From Pseudomonas bananamidigenes (GTDB taxonomy: Bacteria > Pseudomonadota > Gammaproteobacteria > Pseudomonadales > Pseudomonadaceae): 64,000 bases of DNA. The stretch covers positions 101,232 through 165,231 of the forward strand of contig NZ_LRUN01000041.1 in assembly GCF_001679645.1 (NCBI RefSeq), written 5' to 3'. Of the stretch, positions 62,001-64,000 are shown in pieces; within the stretch, counting starts at the first letter, position 1; each line of letters begins with the position of its first letter. The notes beneath the pieces are model-generated. The model did not search any database. It saw nothing but the letters and a program-made list of their open reading frames with translations, and was not told the DNA's origin. The translations under genes were made by a program, and so were the position numbers.

Positions 62001-63947
62001 CGTGACCGTGGTCGGCATCGGCGACATGGCCGGCGACGTATTCGGTAACGGCCTGTTGATGTCCGACAAGCTGCAACTGGTTGCCGCGTTCAACCACATG
62101 CACATCTTCATCGACCCGAACCCGGACCCGGCCACCAGCTTCGTCGAGCGCAAGCGCATGTTCGACCTGCCGCGTTCGGCCTGGTCCGACTACGATACCA
62201 GCATCATGTCCGAAGGCGGCGGTATCTTCTCGCGCAGCGCGAAGAGCATTGCCATCTCGCCGCAGATGAAAGAGCGCTTCGACATCCAGGCCGACAAGCT
62301 GACCCCGACCGAGCTGCTGAACGCCTTGCTCAAGGCTCCGGTGGATCTGCTGTGGAACGGCGGTATCGGTACTTACGTGAAGGCCAGCAGCGAAAGCCAC
62401 GCCGATGTTGGCGACAAGGCCAACGATGCACTGCGCGTGAACGGCAACGAGCTGCGCTGCAAAGTGGTGGGCGAGGGCGGTAACCTCGGCATGACCAGCT
62501 GGGTCGTGTGGAGTTCGGCCTCAATGGCGGCGGTTCCAACACCGACTTCATCGACAACGCCGGTGGTGTGGACTGCTCCGACCACGAAGTGAACATCAAG
62601 ATCCTGCTGAACGAAGTGGTTCAGGCCGGCGACATGACCGGCAAGCAACGCGATCAGTTGCTGGCGAGCATGACCGACGAAGTCGGTGGTCTGGTGCTGG
62701 GCAACAACTACAAGCAGACTCAGGCCCTGTCCCTGGCTGCCCGCCGTGCCTACGAGCGTGCCGCCGAGTACAAGCGCCTGATGAGCGACCTGGAAGGCCG
62801 TGGCAAGCTGGACCGCGCCATCGAGTACCTGCCGACCGAAGAGCAGCTCACCGAGCGCGCCGCGACCGGCAAGGGCCTGACCCGTCCGGAGCTGTCGGTA
62901 CTGATCTCGTACAGCAAGATCGACCTCAAGCAGCAGCTGCTGGACTCGCTGGTGCCGGACGACGACTACTTGACCCGCGACATGGAAACCGCGTTCCCGC
63001 CGACCCTGGTCAGCAAGTTCGCCGACGCCATGCGCCGTCACCGTCTGAAGCGCGAGATCGTCAGCACCCAGATCGCCAACGATCTGGTTAACCACATGGG
63101 CATCACCTTCGTTCAAAGGCTCAAAGAGTCCACCGGCATGACCCCGGCGAACGTAGCGGGTGCTTATGTGATCGTGCGTGACATCTTCCACCTCCCGCAC
63201 TGGTTCCGTCAGATCGAAGCGCTGGACTACCAGGTTTCCGCTGACGTGCAACTGGAGCTGATGGACGAGCTGATGCGTCTGGGCCGTCGCGCCACGCGCT
63301 GGTTCCTGCGTGCCCGTCGCAACGAGCAGAACGCTGCCCGTGACGTCGCGCATTTCGGTCCGCACCTGAAGGAGCTGGGCCTGAAGCTGGACGAGCTGCT
63401 GAGCGGCGAAATCCGCGAGAACTGGCAGGAGCGTTATCAGGCCTACGTGGCTGCCGGTGTACCGGAACTGCTGGCGCGCATGGTGGCGGGTACGACTCAC
63501 CTCTACACGCTGCTGCCGATCATCGAAGCAGCCGACGTCACCGGTCAGGATCCAGCCGAAGTGGCCAAGGCGTACTTCGCCGTGGGCAGTGCGCTGGACA
63601 TCACCTGGTACAACGGGAAGATCAGCGCCTTGCCGGTTGAAAACAACTGGCAGGCCCTGGCCCGTGAAGCGTTCCGCGACGACGTCGACTGGCAGCAACG
63701 CGCGATCACCATCGCCGTTCTGCAAGCGGGCGGCGGTGATTCGGACGTGGAAACCCGTCTGGCACTGTGGATGAAGCAGAACGACGCGATGATCCAGCGC
63801 TGGCGCGCCATGCTGGTGGAAATCCGTGCCGCCAGCGGTTCGGACTACGCCATGTACGCGGTGGCCAACCGTGAGCTGAACGATCTGGCGTTGAGCGGTC
63901 AGGCGGTCGTGCCAGCTGCGGCGACGGCGGAGCTTGAGCTTGCTTGA
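59062..63947 (+). pseudogene. gdhB: NAD-specific glutamate dehydrogenase, one frameshift
   Basis: Large (180-kDa class) NAD-glutamate dehydrogenase, glutamate to 2-oxoglutarate plus ammonia; ~1628 residues when joined, close to the ~1620 of P. aeruginosa GdhB. The N-terminal regulatory region, the catalytic core ([37 protein letters not shown]) and the C-terminal domain are all conserved. After GGNLGMT at 62494 the frame shifts: ACC-AGC-TGG where ACC-CAG-CTG-GG is expected, so one C is missing. Frame 1 reads to 62592; the correct protein (VEFGLNGGGSNTDFIDNAGG) continues in another frame to 63947. It could be a sequencing error in a CCC run or a true mutation. Confidence 0.9.
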
Positions 63948-63964
63948 GTAGCTGCTGAATGAAA

Positions 63965-64000
63965 TAGCCCCTGCATTGTGAGATGTGGGGGCTTTTTTTT
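63965..64000 (+). terminator. intrinsic terminator after gdhB
   Basis: AGCCCC-N17ish-GGGGGCT followed by eight T at the window edge. Confidence 0.88.

Noticed and set aside
59032..62400. 1122-residue minus-strand open frame opposite gdhB
   Set aside because: It is the antisense shadow of a highly conserved high-GC gene; its residues (His/Val/Gln-rich, no motifs) match none of the families seen.
62485..62520. Programmed -1 frameshift in gdhB
   Set aside because: No X-XXY-YYZ slippery site or downstream stem is apparent, and the shift restores with one added C inside a C run, which points to a deletion or sequencing error.

Overview
The window looks like a chromosomal segment of a Pseudomonas of the fluorescens group. 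Signs are the high GC and GC-ending codons of most genes, seven REPIN-type doublets built on GTGGGAGCGAGC, two copies of a ~180-190 bp intergenic repeat, and typical Pseudomonas proteins: the large NAD-glutamate dehydrogenase, SbcCD, a moxR-bat locus, a ParD-like/map pair and a Pseudomonas-type CdiA N-terminus. No rRNA, tRNA or CRISPR array was seen.

Layout. 0.2-2.5 kb: a short Ppx/GppA phosphatase, then a divergent ParD-like/map pair; between them lies a strong Pho-box match. 2.7-13.8 kb: a polyamine-type ABC importer and a catabolic cluster (RibBX, DUF1330, NUDIX, GntR/FCD regulator, CMD-family protein, flavin reductase, aldehyde dehydrogenase, alpha/beta hydrolase, DUF1185 protein). An identical 15-bp GntR-like operator lies before two of its transcripts and a variant before a third. 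The parts resemble N-heterocycle catabolism of the trigonelline type, but no monooxygenase is present. 14.2-17.7 kb: YCF48-like protein plus an MMPL/RND transporter. 17.9-24.8 kb: a sugar-acid (arabonate-type) oxidative pathway with FadR-type regulator, IlvD/Edd dehydratase, MFS transporter, FAH-fold AraD1-like protein and ketoglutarate-semialdehyde dehydrogenase. 25-33 kb: a lactonase-like propeller, small secreted or membrane proteins, a GST and sbcCD.

33.4-51.0 kb is the accessory heart of the window. It holds a 3578-residue CdiA-type exoprotein with its own good sigma70 promoter but no TpsB transporter gene in the window. It is followed by a cognate immunity gene and a ~6.5 kb AT-rich graveyard/reservoir of further toxin C-terminal remnants and immunity genes. 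Many of these cassettes are separated by a ~45-bp perfect or near-perfect palindrome (arms GGTGACAG or GGGGACAG, then ATTTATTT). The variants keep both arms complementary, and the palindrome has landed in an IS3 orfA remnant, in toxin fragments and in the end of an immunity gene. One ~375-bp cassette is duplicated, and its second copy is frameshifted. This palindrome-punctuated cassette array is the best candidate for something under-described here.

51.1-57.9 kb: a moxR-DUF58-DUF4381-batA-batB/C-batD operon, all overlapping. 58.2 kb: a small acidic protein. 59.1-63.9 kb: gdhB, the ~1628-residue NAD-glutamate dehydrogenase, interrupted by one missing C near 62496, ending in an intrinsic terminator at the window edge.
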